From Gracilariopsis chorda (lineage: Eukaryota; Rhodophyta; Florideophyceae; Gracilariales; Gracilariaceae): DNA of 64,000 nt. Shown in pieces: positions 1 to 10,030 of the stretch. Location of the stretch: positions 154,017 through 218,016 of the forward strand of contig NBIV01000126.1 of the NCBI GenBank assembly GCA_003194525.1, in the 5' to 3' direction. Each line of letters begins with the position of its first letter. Positions within the stretch are counted from its first letter, which is position 1. Position numbers and translations under genes: made by a program. The notes beneath the pieces were generated by a model. That model was given only the letters and a program-made list of their open reading frames with translations. It searched no databases and was not told the origin of the DNA.

Positions 1-1324
1 CTTGCTATTCTTGTCAGGAGTTCAGTTCTGACCAGGGTTGCGTTCCAATTAATTGCAATCTACAGATTAAATCAGAGATTGCGATCTCTGTGCGCGATTG
101 CAATGTGATGGCAGTGTGAACGGCATTCTCTCGATTAGATTGCATTCCGATATTGCAACAAGTAGTCGTTACTACTCGAAACTCACTGTTTCATAAACTT
201 CCAAGCCGTTAAAACCATGTTTTTCAAACGGCCACATATAACTACAGTCAGCGCAAGGCTCATGTGCCCAAGCGACTTAAGATCATGAAGCTGATACCAA
301 TATCACATTTTTTTGCTCTTCGTCTTTCTTCTCAAAGAAATCAAGATGAGCACCTTACTTTCACCTCCAACCCCAAAACAAGTTGTCTACGCACTAGCCA
401 AGTACGTTCGCACAGAAAACAGGCACATTAAATGCAAAACAGGTGGGAATATCCAACGAGACCACTTAGTACTTCAATGCCCAAATGTGTACCGCAAAGA
501 AAAGGAGTGCGAAACTCTATGCCAAAAGAACAAAGGCTTTAACAACCTGGCAAGGCACTTCAAAGCTTGGGTTGCATTGCTAACGTAGAGCACTTTTAGT
601 CTATTGCGGACAAGATTCATACGGATGATCATATGCGGATGACTCCACAACTGTTTGAGTCTATTATATTCCTTCGTGTGAATGAACAATTTTTGGGACT
701 TTTATTCAGTTCAGGAAGCTTGTGTTCTTTCTATGAATGAGCGTGAGTGTGTAGTCAATAAGATTGCAATCGGGACTGCTTATGGTAAAGAGATTTCAAT
801 AAGAATTGGGATCGCTGTGAGAAGCAGCAATCACCTTCCCATCATTTTGGTTGCATGCCTGGTTCTGACAAGTTCCATTCATTGCTGTTCTTGCATGTTT
901 ATTTGTATGCACTCGATCCAAATATCAAGAGTTTAAAGTGGCTGTAAGTTAAACAAAGCGTGCGTGGAAATCCCCATCTAGACGTTTCGGCTGGGTCTCC
1001 CTAACCCAAGCGAACGACAAACCTGTGGGCGTCGCATGTTCCTTTTTGTTGAGCTGGAGCGCTCGGATTTGCTGAATCGTTTTTTGGGAGGGAGCTGCTT
1101 TGTGCTACGAGTCCGATAACGTGATCAAATGTGACATAGCTTACAGTGCACAAGATAGTGAAAGCTGGAGCCCCAGAGGCAGTGAAACTGAATGTTTTTA
1201 CGAGAAGCAGTTCCGATGAATGTTAAGTACTGGGCGTCTCCTGAAACCGCACATACACAGATTTAAAAGAATATACAGTAACAGCCTGTCCTATTACGGA
1301 GTCCTATCACTAACCTTGCGTACC
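1..1324. other. Decayed repeat flank with short palindromes
   Basis: No convincing intact gene is visible. The first 160 bases are rich in ATTGCA/TGCAAT words and contain a 7-bp stem at 73-90 (CAGAGAT, loop TGCG, ATCTCTG). An ORF at 313-588 has a few Cys and His residues and a KGFNNLARHF segment, loosely like the zf-BED finger at the N terminus of hAT transposases, but it stops early and no nuclease domain follows. An ORF at 682-936 has no recognisable domain. The stretch 940-1324 shows nothing I can name. Confidence 0.35.
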
Positions 1325-1333
1325 CCTCAGACG
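1325..1333. repeat. MULE target-site duplication, left copy
   Basis: CCTCAGACG directly abuts the left TIR and is repeated exactly at 9448-9456 beyond the right TIR. Nine bases is the typical Mutator duplication size. Confidence 0.88.
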
Positions 1334-1574
1334 GGGAAAGGGCTAAACTACACGACGTAGATAGTGTAGGCGAGTCAGCGCGCATTTGCACCAATAAAAT
1401 GAGAGAGTCAGCCGGCACGTGCCACGGCGAGCTGCAAAAGTGCCCATGCCACTTCAGATCTTACTGTAGCCAATAATACGCCCCTATTTTGGATTTCAAC
1501 CAGTAGATCCGCAGAGTCAGGGCATTCCCTCTATCCCCTGCTCTCTCCGGCCGCCAAGTCAGCACAACGTAAAT
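1334..1574 (+). repeat. Left terminal inverted repeat of the MULE
   Basis: This 241-bp sequence is the reverse complement of 9208-9447 with about nine differences by eye, including one 1-nt indel. The outer 60 bases look identical. It probably carries the promoter for the plus-strand genes, as TIRs of Mutator elements do. Confidence 0.92.
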
Positions 1575-1856
1575 GAGATGTAGATGCAGTCGAGGTTACC
1601 GCGCGGCGTTGTCAAAATGTGTGGGAATGACAGATACGTCAGGTACTACGTCCTCCTTCACATCTTCGACGACTGTTTCAAAGACTGCTGACTCTCTCTA
1701 CGTCCCAATCTCCTTCCCGGACCGCTCTCGTGTACTGTTCTATTATTATGAGCAATGGAGCAAAAAAAAGCGTCTGATTACGTAGATGTTCTCCCAGAAC
1801 ATGAACTTTATGAAAACTTTACGTCGTTCTGAGAGAATCTTGAAAAGCGTACGCAA

Positions 1857-2575
1857 ATGCGCATCAGTGATGGCTCTGCGAGTTCCGAAGTCCTTTTTGC
1901 GGTTGTGAAGGACCATGTAGCCAGAATCTTGATCGCAGAAGGCAAAGAAACATCACCGGTTTCTTTGGTACACAGTTCAAAACCTGACTCGGAAATGTGT
2001 AGCGATTTGATCTCAACAGCTATTTTGAACATGGTACCTTCTGTTGGTGTGGCTTTTGCCTCATGTTCTATTGGAGTGATGCTGACAAGGCTATCGAAGT
2101 CAATCAAGGCAAAGATGGGAAACATACCGCAAAAGGATTTGGAAGTGTTCAAGAAGTGGTTTACCTTTAAAGGTAATGGTGATACAGAGATAAACACCGT
2201 TTTAGTCCTATTGAACATGTCTAACAGCCATTGGGGTGTTTTGGTAGGGAAGAAAATGTCAATGCGGCGCGAGGAACGCAACGATGGACGGTTTGGTTTG
2301 GAGACAGTCTTAGAATGTCTGTTGATCGAAGGATTCTGAAACTGTTCTCTTTCTTGTTTCCTTTTTGCCTCACAGGAGATGAAGCGCTACGTGCGGTGAT
2401 ATCGGAGCGGAACTACATGCTACAGGTAAACGGTTTTAAGCGACAAAAGGACTCGCACAGCTGTGGTTGCTATGTTGTTTGCCTTTTCACAATGTTCAGT
2501 GTGGACCACGGCTGTATCCCGAAGCGAACCTATGCCTCTGGGTACAGCCGAGCATTGACTGAGAGGATTCGATAG
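1857..2575 (+). CDS. Ulp1/SENP-like C48 cysteine protease of the MULE, split over two frames
   Basis: Two overlapping reading frames together show the C48 pattern. The first (1857-2339) carries the catalytic histidine in SHWGVLV. The second (2231-2575) carries the aspartate in WFGDSL and, further on, the glutamine and cysteine in QKDSHSCGCYVV. Spacing and order (His, Asp, Gln, Cys) match Ulp1/SENP enzymes, which cleave SUMO-like modifiers. The frame switch lies between about 2235 and 2290, so this is either one frameshift or a short intron. A pyrimidine tract ending in CCTCACAG near 2375 could be a 3' splice site, but no good donor was found. An open frame continues upstream of 1857 with one stop near 1832. 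The gene lies between the left TIR and the transposase. Role in transposition is unproven; SUMO-pathway interference is an inference. Confidence 0.72.
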
Positions 2576-3806
2576 ATTTCCATTAGAATCCGGATTCTAC
2601 ACATACTCATGGCGAAGGAGTTCTTTCAAACCGACATTGTTGCTGAAACAATGGTCGTACGGCTCCGGTCAGAGCATCGTTTAGAACTCCTTCGCATGAG
2701 GAAGGAAGGTAAACAACAGCAGCGTACGAAACGAAGCGTGGAGCGGAGCATTGGGATGCAGACTGGAAAGGAAGAAGCTGGAAAGTAAGAGGGAACGGAT
2801 GTGAATACAGTTCTGGGAGAACGAAAAGCAGGAGAAGGAAAGGTCGTGGATGTTTTCTACGACCCCTGTAGAGAGACGAATCTTCAGCCAATGCCATTGG
2901 GTTCGCACGACTCTGAGGCGCGTGCTATACGGAAAAGCCAGCGAACAAAGCGTGTTCATGAGCTGAACCAAAGTTCTGTTCAGAGCAGTGGGATGTGTCT
3001 ACCCCTGAAGATTCGCATGAAGCGACTAGTGCAGTTTTCTGATTCTGCTCCGGTTGTAGCGGACATTGTGAACACATTGATTGAGATATGTGTATCACAG
3101 CAGTCCGAGATGGTGCACAAAGCGCTCCGAGATGGTGCACAAAGCGCTAGGTGAGAAAACTGGAAGAAGTTCTGAAGTAAGTGGAGTATCAGGTGTAGAA
3201 CAGGAGCAGAAAAGGATTCAGACTGGAGGAGGTAGTGAAGTAGACATGGAAATTGACGGACATTCACCAGCAAAGACGATCAGTCGGACACAGGCACAGG
3301 TAGAAGTTGAAGCTGAAGAAGGAGCGAAGGATACCGCGGCGCCTTCCGAGCTGAAGGCAGAAACTGAAAAACATACTGAAGAGAAGAAGCAGGTTTCTGA
3401 GAATGGTGGTCAAGCTAAAGAGCTCAATGAAGAGCTGGCAGCCTGTTCTGACGCTCAGATACAGGAGAAGCCGCACATGGAGCTACCATCAATGACTATG
3501 TGTGAAGGACGCACTACGAAGACCGGGTCATGCACTGAGGATCAGGCAGACGTCCAAGAGACATTTGAAAACAATGGAAGGCGTTTATGAGTTGATGTGA
3601 AACTTCAGGACGGTGGTGAATGTAAGAAAGAACTTGCGATGTCAAACGAGAGGCTTGTCTCAGCTCTGAAAGGTTTAAAGGAGGTCTTTGACCTCCCTGC
3701 ACTGGTTGCCTACATTGCTAAGAACTTTGGCTACCTTTATGGTGTATAATACTTCTCAGTGTTGCAGACGAGGAAGTAGAGGTCGTCTGCGCTGCTCACC
3801 GGAAAA
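2576..3806 (+). other. Charged, low-complexity tail region of the MULE protease gene
   Basis: Several open frames (2801-3154, 3081-3590) encode Lys/Glu/Gln-rich sequence without a fold I recognise. They probably represent a degraded C-terminal tail of the protease gene or a spacer before the transposase. A 22-bp unit starting TCCGAGATGG is repeated in tandem at 3104-3125 and 3126-3147, and the ORF at 2801 ends shortly after it. From about 3600 to 3806 there is no evident coding sequence. Confidence 0.4.
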
Positions 3807-5108
3807 TTGCGGTGTCTGCCGCACAAGTCGCAGTGCCGCTCCAACATTCGGGCAAAGTTCTATCCCATGGCGAGATGTTGGGTAATTGAACAGGACCTCA
3901 TACACACGCACACCCCCCAACAAGTTTCATACCGCGATGATGTTGTAAGAAGGAGGTTTGAGGGCATTCGCTCCTCTTTAGCCTCCCGTCTACAAGAATG
4001 GGAAGAGCACATACGGAAAAATGGAGAATATGTACGTCTGTCATGCATATTTCGAACCATACCCCCCTTCCAGGGAGCCGAGTTCTACAACAGCTCATCA
4101 TGCTACCTCCTAGAGCATTCACATGGTCCTTTATCTCAAAGCGATGCAGAAACAGGAAGCGAAGACGATATGGCGTATGGCGACTACAGTGGGGCTGAGG
4201 ACTTTTATTCTTTCTATTGCGTGTTGCATAGCACGAAATGCCCTGAGAGGGGAGGTGTTTTTGATGGCCGTGCTTCGCAAAGAGCAGTTCACGAATCCAA
4301 ACCCGAGCTTTGGAAGCAACACTTTTCGGTTTCACAGGAAGGAGGTAGGCCGTTTTCCAATCTACCGAAGAGGCCGCAGCAAGGACCTATCTCAGGAGAA
4401 GGCATCGGGAAAGGTGACGTAAACGATGTAAAATGCTCGGATGGACTTCTGGATAACGCGTGTAACGTCGAGAGTGGCGTAAGAGGCGATTTTGGCATTA
4501 GCTCTTTTGTAGCTGACCCCCCTGCTGCTTCTCCGAACTCCTCAACACAAACAATGGACGCGAAATGCGAGCGTGCACGACACAGCGCTGTGGGCGCCGC
4601 ATTAGGCTCAAAAATGAGTGAAGAGAGTGAAACTCTCAACGCAAACGTTGCATATGTGCAGCAGGTTTCAGATGAGCAATCCGTTGAAGAAGAAGAGGCG
4701 CTGCTCATTGATCGATTCTTAGATGACGAAGAGGAGGTTCCTTCATGCTTCTTCGCAGACTCTGAGGGTGGCATCCTGAATGAAGAAAATTCGGAATCGA
4801 AGGAGAAGGATGGCTTTGGAGAGAAGGACGAAAAGTACTGGACAGAAGATGGTGATGAAGAACTGGGCACGGAATCCGTACAGAACACGATACCGAATGA
4901 GAGAATTGAGCAGTGTTTTAAAGCAGCAGTCTTAGCCTATCTGGAAACCCTTCCTCTCAATGCTCCTGGTGTCGCGGTTCTGAAGGAAGTTCAATTTATC
5001 GCGGACTGCGTCGGGTACAGCTATACTTTGGAGAACGAAAGCGATCTCCGGATAAGGCAAAGTCTCCCAAGAGTCGTGGTGCTGAACGTGGGAATAAAAG
5101 GGTACTGA
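3807..5108 (+). CDS. Acidic ORF directly upstream of the MULE transposase
   Basis: This 433-residue ORF has no domain I recognise in its first half. Its second half is strongly acidic (runs of Glu and Asp around residues 290-370). It ends 11 nt before the transposase ORF, in a different frame. The transposase frame itself is open upstream of 5120 and encodes a Lys/Arg-rich stretch there, so the two ORFs may be parts of one protein joined by a frameshift or splice. The minus-strand Ser-rich ORF at 4289-4888 is a mirror of the acidic codons. The true start is uncertain: the ORF begins at the first in-frame ATG, but a later one may be used. Confidence 0.5.
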   Translation: MRCLPHKSQCRSNIRAKFYPMARCWVIEQDLIHTHTPQQVSYRDDVVRRRFEGIRSSLASRLQEWEEHIRKNGEYVRLSCIFRTIPPFQGAEFYNSSSCYLLEHSHGPLSQSDAETGSEDDMAYGDYSGAEDFYSFYCVLHSTKCPERGGVFDGRASQRAVHESKPELWKQHFSVSQEGGRPFSNLPKRPQQGPISGEGIGKGDVNDVKCSDGLLDNACNVESGVRGDFGISSFVADPPAASPNSSTQTMDAKCERARHSAVGAALGSKMSEESETLNANVAYVQQVSDEQSVEEEEALLIDRFLDDEEEVPSCFFADSEGGILNEENSESKEKDGFGEKDEKYWTEDGDEELGTESVQNTIPNERIEQCFKAAVLAYLETLPLNAPGVAVLKEVQFIADCVGYSYTLENESDLRIRQSLPRVVVLNVGIKGY

Positions 5109-5119
5109 AGAAGGGAATC

Positions 5120-7150
5120 TTGAAGTGCGATCAATACAATAACAAGATGAGGCGATGCCTATTCTCGATAAAGATTAAGACGGAGGATTCTGGGCAGAAG
5201 GAAGATGGTGGAATGATCTACGTGGCTAATTTAAATGGTTGTAAACATGGACATGGTCCCTCTGGGAGCTTTGGTATTAGACATCTCAAGCCGCAAATGC
5301 GTTCTGAAGCGATACATATGACGAACGATTTGCACATGAGCTTTAGAGATACCATACGATACCTGGAAGACAAGTACAATCAAAAGATAAATCCGGTATC
5401 GGCGAGGAAGAAGTTGAGGTATGCTTCCTCCACAAGCAATCCCCGCGATTTGGAATGTGTAAGGTTGTGTAATCTGCTCTTTTCGTTGAGCCAGGAGGAT
5501 GCAGTGAATAAGGGATTCTTCGCTGCGGATGATTCGGGTAGGATGAAGTACGCTTGTTGGTCGTTTCGAGAGTGGATGGAAGACTACCAGAAGTTCGGCA
5601 TTGTTCCGGGGGTATCTATTGATTGTAAAGCCATAGCCAATAGATACGGTTTCCCTCTGGTCACCATTAATGGAAGAGCCAATGATGGTCATGTGTTGAC
5701 ATTTTTCATGGGGTACATGTGCTCCGAAACAGAAGAGGACTTCGTACGAATTCTGTCCTACTTCAAGTCTATAGTCGCCGTCTCACCGGCGATGGTAGTG
5801 ATGGACCAGAACACTGCGTGTATAAATGCAGCTGAGAAGGTGTTCAATTCGTCCTATATAAGCCTCGACGAATGGCATCTGAACGAGAATCAGAAGAAGA
5901 ATGTGGCCAATTGGTGTAGAAAGATTGGTAAGATGGAGTGGATGCACGATATGAAGAAAGACCTGTTCAACCTCAGAAAGTCATATACGTCGGAAACGTT
6001 TTTCGAAAGGAGAAGAATGCTAGAATCCAAGTACTTTGATGCTTTTGACGATCGTCTCCCTGTGTGGAATAAGTACTTGTACCACTATAAGCCGCATATG
6101 CTGGTGTCTTGCTTCCGAAACGCGGCTATACCTACCCGTTACATGTTCCAAGGAACTGGCTACACCGATTCTTCTAACTCTGCATACAAGAAGATCATTA
6201 TATCGAAGAAGATTCCCTTGTGCAAGGTTCCTTTGGAGGTTCGGCGTATATCCCAAGAACGGGCTGATACCCGGAACTTGGAGCTTGTAAGAACCTTATC
6301 TTCTCAAAGTGGGAGATATCGGAAGACAAGAGAGCTTGAGCACTTTCTACCTGTAGAAGTTGTAGACAGCCTGGTGGCTGAGTACACGAACTACGCCTTG
6401 GCGCACTTCGTAGATTTGAGCTTTAAGCCCTCGAAGAACTACATTCTTTCCAGCACAGAGGTTGTGGATTATTCACAGGAAGCGTGGCCGGAAGCAATCA
6501 GAAACTTGGGAAGTAGTTCAACCCCAGCAATTGGACCTGTAGCTCGCTTTAAGTTGAAATGGGGAAGCCATCTGAGTCAGAGCCAGAATTCGTCGGTGGA
6601 TGAAGAGCGCTCATCACAGGAGACTGTTGTGCAATTCTCAAAAAGGTATAAGGGGTCGGGGCATGACGTTAAGGCAGAGTTTATTGGTGTCTGTTGCTGT
6701 GGGCAGCCCTGGTCCGTTGGTTTTGCTTGTCGTCACATGGTTCGATCTGCTGTGGTTTATCAGGAAGAACGTGTGCGGTTCCCTGAACTACGAAACATAC
6801 TAGGATACTTCATACCACTTGAAGCGCTTTTCTCTACATACTGGAGAAAAGATACTTCTGCTATGACAGTCCCGTACTTGGCGAAACTCAGGTCAGAGAC
6901 CCGATACTTCAACAACGAGGAGATGGATTACCGACTACGCCGTTTTGATGAGTCGACGGAGAAAGAGTTTATCCCAATTGACTCAGATATACTTAGAACC
7001 AGTAGAGAAGACTCGGAAGTAGATGAGTACAATACGTACATGGAAGGAAAAAACCTCTACGATGCTTTACATCGACAAGCTACTGGAATTGGACGTGTTG
7101 CGGTGAGTGGAGTTCTACGTCTTTTAAGGGATGCCATCGCGGACATTTAG
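5120..7150 (+). CDS. MURA-like MULE transposase
   Basis: A 676-residue ORF, intact. Near the N terminus a C-x9-C pair followed by H-x-H (residues 3-45, ending CKHGH) resembles the WRKY-GCM1/FAR1-type DNA-binding zinc finger of MULE transposases. The MULE catalytic domain follows: D168 in VSIDCKA, then D229 in VVMDQNTACINA, then a helical region with candidate acidic residues near 300. A SWIM zinc finger (C-x-C, then C-x-H, in VCCCGQP and FACRHMV) lies near residues 523-541. The order finger, DDE domain, SWIM is standard for the family. The enzyme cuts at the TIRs and inserts the element with a 9-bp duplication. No stop or frameshift is seen, so this copy may encode an active protein. The frame is open upstream of the ATG, so translation could start earlier. 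Confidence 0.88.
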   Translation: MKCDQYNNKMRRCLFSIKIKTEDSGQKEDGGMIYVANLNGCKHGHGPSGSFGIRHLKPQMRSEAIHMTNDLHMSFRDTIRYLEDKYNQKINPVSARKKLRYASSTSNPRDLECVRLCNLLFSLSQEDAVNKGFFAADDSGRMKYACWSFREWMEDYQKFGIVPGVSIDCKAIANRYGFPLVTINGRANDGHVLTFFMGYMCSETEEDFVRILSYFKSIVAVSPAMVVMDQNTACINAAEKVFNSSYISLDEWHLNENQKKNVANWCRKIGKMEWMHDMKKDLFNLRKSYTSETFFERRRMLESKYFDAFDDRLPVWNKYLYHYKPHMLVSCFRNAAIPTRYMFQGTGYTDSSNSAYKKIIISKKIPLCKVPLEVRRISQERADTRNLELVRTLSSQSGRYRKTRELEHFLPVEVVDSLVAEYTNYALAHFVDLSFKPSKNYILSSTEVVDYSQEAWPEAIRNLGSSSTPAIGPVARFKLKWGSHLSQSQNSSVDEERSSQETVVQFSKRYKGSGHDVKAEFIGVCCCGQPWSVGFACRHMVRSAVVYQEERVRFPELRNILGYFIPLEALFSTYWRKDTSAMTVPYLAKLRSETRYFNNEEMDYRLRRFDESTEKEFIPIDSDILRTSREDSEVDEYNTYMEGKNLYDALHRQATGIGRVAVSGVLRLLRDAIADI

Positions 7151-7817
7151 CAAGGAAAAGCGACACACTTCGAAGCTAGAGGTACCTTTAAAACAAGGCT
7201 GGCTTCATTAACAGAACAAGCGGAAGAAACAGAGAACACTGTCACTTTACTGCATCCATCGTCTTCTACAAAAGATTTCAGTTCATCAGAGATCCATCCG
7301 CCAAACAATGGACGCCACAGGGCACAACGGAGAAAGAAAAGCTCCTTGGAGCGCACGAGAAAGCGAGCGAGGACAAGCCCACATTCATCCCAGGAAGTGT
7401 CTCAGAAAGACTGTCACCCACCTTCAACATCCTCAGAACCAGCTGTGGCACCCTCAACTTCCATAGCCCAAGACGTGCAAGACAAAGCACTTCGAATTAT
7501 GTCAAAGTCTCTCGGACACATCCACTAGCTGTAGCATTGACCACAGGCATTTGATCCCTTTCCTTCTTTCATAATTTCTTTGAGCTCTTTCTGTTCTTCA
7601 TAAAAGCCTTGACGTCTTGCTTCTTTCGCCTTCTGCTTCACTTTAATTCTTTATTCAACTTCTAGATATCGTTGCGTATTCTAAAACCTCGTCCAAGAAC
7701 GCGTGAACAGTCTTTCTTGCATCTGAGAACCCCTTAATGGAAGCCCAGTTGGAATTGTTCCATGCACCTCGATCACTGAAGATCCAACGTATCTTTGAAA
7801 AGAAAAAAACAATAGTA
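7151..7817. other. Spacer between convergent MULE genes
   Basis: Only short ORFs without recognisable domains. The stretch separates the 3' ends of the transposase gene and the convergent acidic gene and presumably holds both 3' UTRs and polyadenylation signals. I could not assign a specific signal. Confidence 0.4.
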
Positions 7818-9200
7818 TCACCTGAACTCATGAACAGCAATCGGAGATGCAGTTTCTTCCGACTTAACTTCAACTGTCCCCAACAGTACTTCAGGTCCAT
7901 GCTGGTTCACGTCGGACTCGTCAATCCCAGTTACACAACTCGAATCTCTTGTTGTAGCTTCAGTCGTTGCACTGTCCACACGCACGTTTTCTGTGAGCAT
8001 ACCTCCTGCGACCACAATGGGAGACTGCTCTGAGTCGACCTGTTGAATGTCACCTAATTCCTCAACGACTGCTTGACCGTATACCTTATCCGGATCGACA
8101 ACATCTTCATAGTCTTCTTCAATATATGAATGAGCATCAAGGTCAGCGGGTCTCCCTTCCGCAGTTAAGTGAAGCTCCTCCACTTCCTCCCGAACATCGA
8201 ACTCAACAGGCACTTGTCCGCTCAGGCCCTCATCTTCCTCATCAGCTTCGTCGTACTCATCATCATCCTCTCCTACGACATTGAGAGTAGCAAAAGCCAG
8301 TACAGGTGGCTCTGCTTCAAAGTCCTCGTCGTCACCATACTCTTCCCTTGTGGCATCAACTTCTTCAATGTACTCCTCGTCTGCACCCTCCGCAGCACCT
8401 CCTCCCTCTACAACAGCCGCATCTACATCAACTACGAGACTGGGAATTGATTCTTGTTCCTGCTCTTGCGATGTGTCCACATCTTCGGTAGGCATTCCAG
8501 CATCTTGCCCTCTAGCTTCGCCTTCGACATCGAAAGCAGTCGCTTCAGGTTCAACTACGCGTTATTGGCCAGTCCCAGAGCTCTCGTCATCTTCTCCTTC
8601 GACCTTTTCGAGTTCTGCGGCCAAAGCCGGCGTGTGTGCAGCACGATCTAGCGGGTTATCAGTGTCTTCATCCGCGTTCTCTTGCAAACCCTGGGTTGTG
8701 CATTCTAGGGTTTCCAAATTAGATTCCCCATACTTCGCTGTTAAATCGAGCAAGTCTGGCTTGTCCCCAGACGTTGTAGCCACATCCTCAGACCCATCCT
8801 TAGAGATGGAAGCTGAAAAGAATCCACGGGTTGTCTCAGTGACGTCCTCGTCGGCGATTTCTTGAAATCTGACGTCGCCGCTCTCGGGAATCGCTATCTG
8901 CTCCCCGACTTTGTGGAGCTCAGTTTCCACTGGATTCTCTGTACTGCCGCCATCATCCACCTGTGTTGCGATCACCAGGGCTTCCTCCGCAACAGGTTCG
9001 ATGGCCCCTAGATCCAAATTGTGCTCTCGAGGCTCATCTTCGGTAACTGGGTAGGCGTCATCCCCAGCCTTGTCCACTGGGTCCTGGGCCGTAGTGTCCT
9101 CTGTAACGCCAATAATACCCACCGCACGATCACGATTCCCTATGCCTCTTCTCCGTCGGCTACGCTCACCCGTTTGCACAAAGATGGGGCCAAGTGGCAA
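7818..9200 (-). CDS. Convergent acidic protein of the MULE, one in-frame stop
   Basis: On the minus strand, an ORF from 9200 to 8562 and one from 8495 to 7818 lie in the same frame, separated by a single TAA at 8562-8564; the bases between are open. Read as one gene it would give about 460 residues. The first half starts with a short Arg-rich patch (GERSRRRRGIGNRDR), then becomes acidic. The second half has long Asp/Glu runs such as GEDDDEYDEADEEDEG. No catalytic domain is visible. The ATG sits 7 bp inside the right TIR, giving the convergent arrangement seen for mudrA and mudrB in maize MuDR. Homology to MURB is not claimed. The plus-strand Ser-rich ORF at 8281-8865 is its antisense shadow. 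The stop may mark decay. Confidence 0.55.
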
Positions 9201-9207
9201 TTATGAT

Positions 9208-9447
9208 ATTTACGTTGTGCTGACTTGGCGGCCAGAGAGAGCAGGGATAGAGGAAATGCCCTGACTCTGCGGATCTACTGGTTGAAATCCAACATAGGGG
9301 CGTATTATTGGCTACAGTAAGATCTGAAGTGGCACGGGCACTTGTGCAGCTCACCGTGGCACGTGCCCGCTGACTTTCTCATTTTATTGGTGCAAATGCG
9401 CGCTGACTCGCCTACACTATCTACGTCGTGTAGTTTAGCCCTTTCCC
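9208..9447 (-). repeat. Right terminal inverted repeat of the MULE
   Basis: Reverse complement of the left TIR. Its inner edge lies 7 bp upstream (minus strand) of the ATG of the convergent acidic gene, so it is the likely promoter of that gene. Confidence 0.92.
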
Positions 9448-9456
9448 CCTCAGACG
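9448..9456. repeat. MULE target-site duplication, right copy
   Basis: CCTCAGACG, identical to 1325-1333, directly follows the right TIR. Confidence 0.88.
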
Positions 9457-10030
9457 TAGCTCAATGAGCTCGGCGCACTGTTTGCACTGCTCGTGCTGCT
9501 GACGCAGGATACTTCAAACATTTGATTTTACTATACAATAATTGGGACAGGACCCAGGCGGCCCGGAAAAGCGAAGGGAATCAGCCGATAGAGATTCATT
9601 CACTTCTCGTTTCCCTCTCTGTGCGCTCCACAGCGAAGTCCTCCAGCGCAACCATGGGTCAACTCCACCCTAGTTATAGGCTCAGTTCCAACACTCTCAA
9701 AGTCGCTCGCTCCAAGCGAAATGCCCAAGAGACCCGCAAAACGACTTTCAAAAGTACAGGAAGGATGTCACGCAATGAGTGAAAACCATTCAGGCGGCCG
9801 CAGATCTTAAAGAAAACAAAATGTACAAACCCGTGTACGTTACGATTGGTTGCCAATTATATGACCGCAGTTTGTCCTGAGAGAAGAAAAGAGTTCTTGA
9901 TGAACAAAAAAAGTAAGGCTGTCGATTTAGAACAAGTCGATGAACAACAGGCTGTTAAGGAAATCGTTCAGCTAGTTGCAGTTGACCACTACAGTGCAAT
10001 AGTCACTAGCCTCATCACCTCTTAGACTCA
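9457..10030. other. Unassigned stretch between MULE and copia A
   Basis: Short ORFs only (for example 9522-9782). No domain, LTR or repeat could be assigned. It may hold the decayed 5' end of copia A. Confidence 0.3.

Larger units (their letters stand above)
1334..9447 (+). mobile_element. Complete Mutator-like element (MULE) carrying a Ulp1 protease
   Basis: The 8114-bp element is bounded by near-identical terminal inverted repeats (1334-1574 and 9208-9447) starting GGGAAAGGGCTAAAC. It is flanked on both sides by the 9-bp sequence CCTCAGACG (1325-1333 and 9448-9456), the target-duplication size expected for Mutator. Inside, on the plus strand, are a C48 protease, an acidic ORF and a MURA-like transposase with DDE and SWIM regions. 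A long acidic gene reads in on the minus strand from the right TIR. MULEs with a ULP-like gene are known in plants (Kaonashi group); membership here is inference. TIR identity near 96% by eye suggests moderate age; the coding genes carry a frameshift and a stop. Confidence 0.9.

Noticed and set aside
1325-1333. 8-bp or 10-bp readings of the MULE target duplication
   Set aside because: Only the 9-bp reading leaves both TIRs starting with the same bases (GGGAAAGGG).
4289-4888. Ser-rich minus-strand ORF
   Set aside because: Mirror of the acidic codons in the plus-strand ORF 3807-5108.
8281-8865. Ser-rich plus-strand ORF of 194 residues
   Set aside because: It is the antisense of the Glu/Asp codons of the convergent acidic gene; the minus-strand frame is longer and starts at the TIR.
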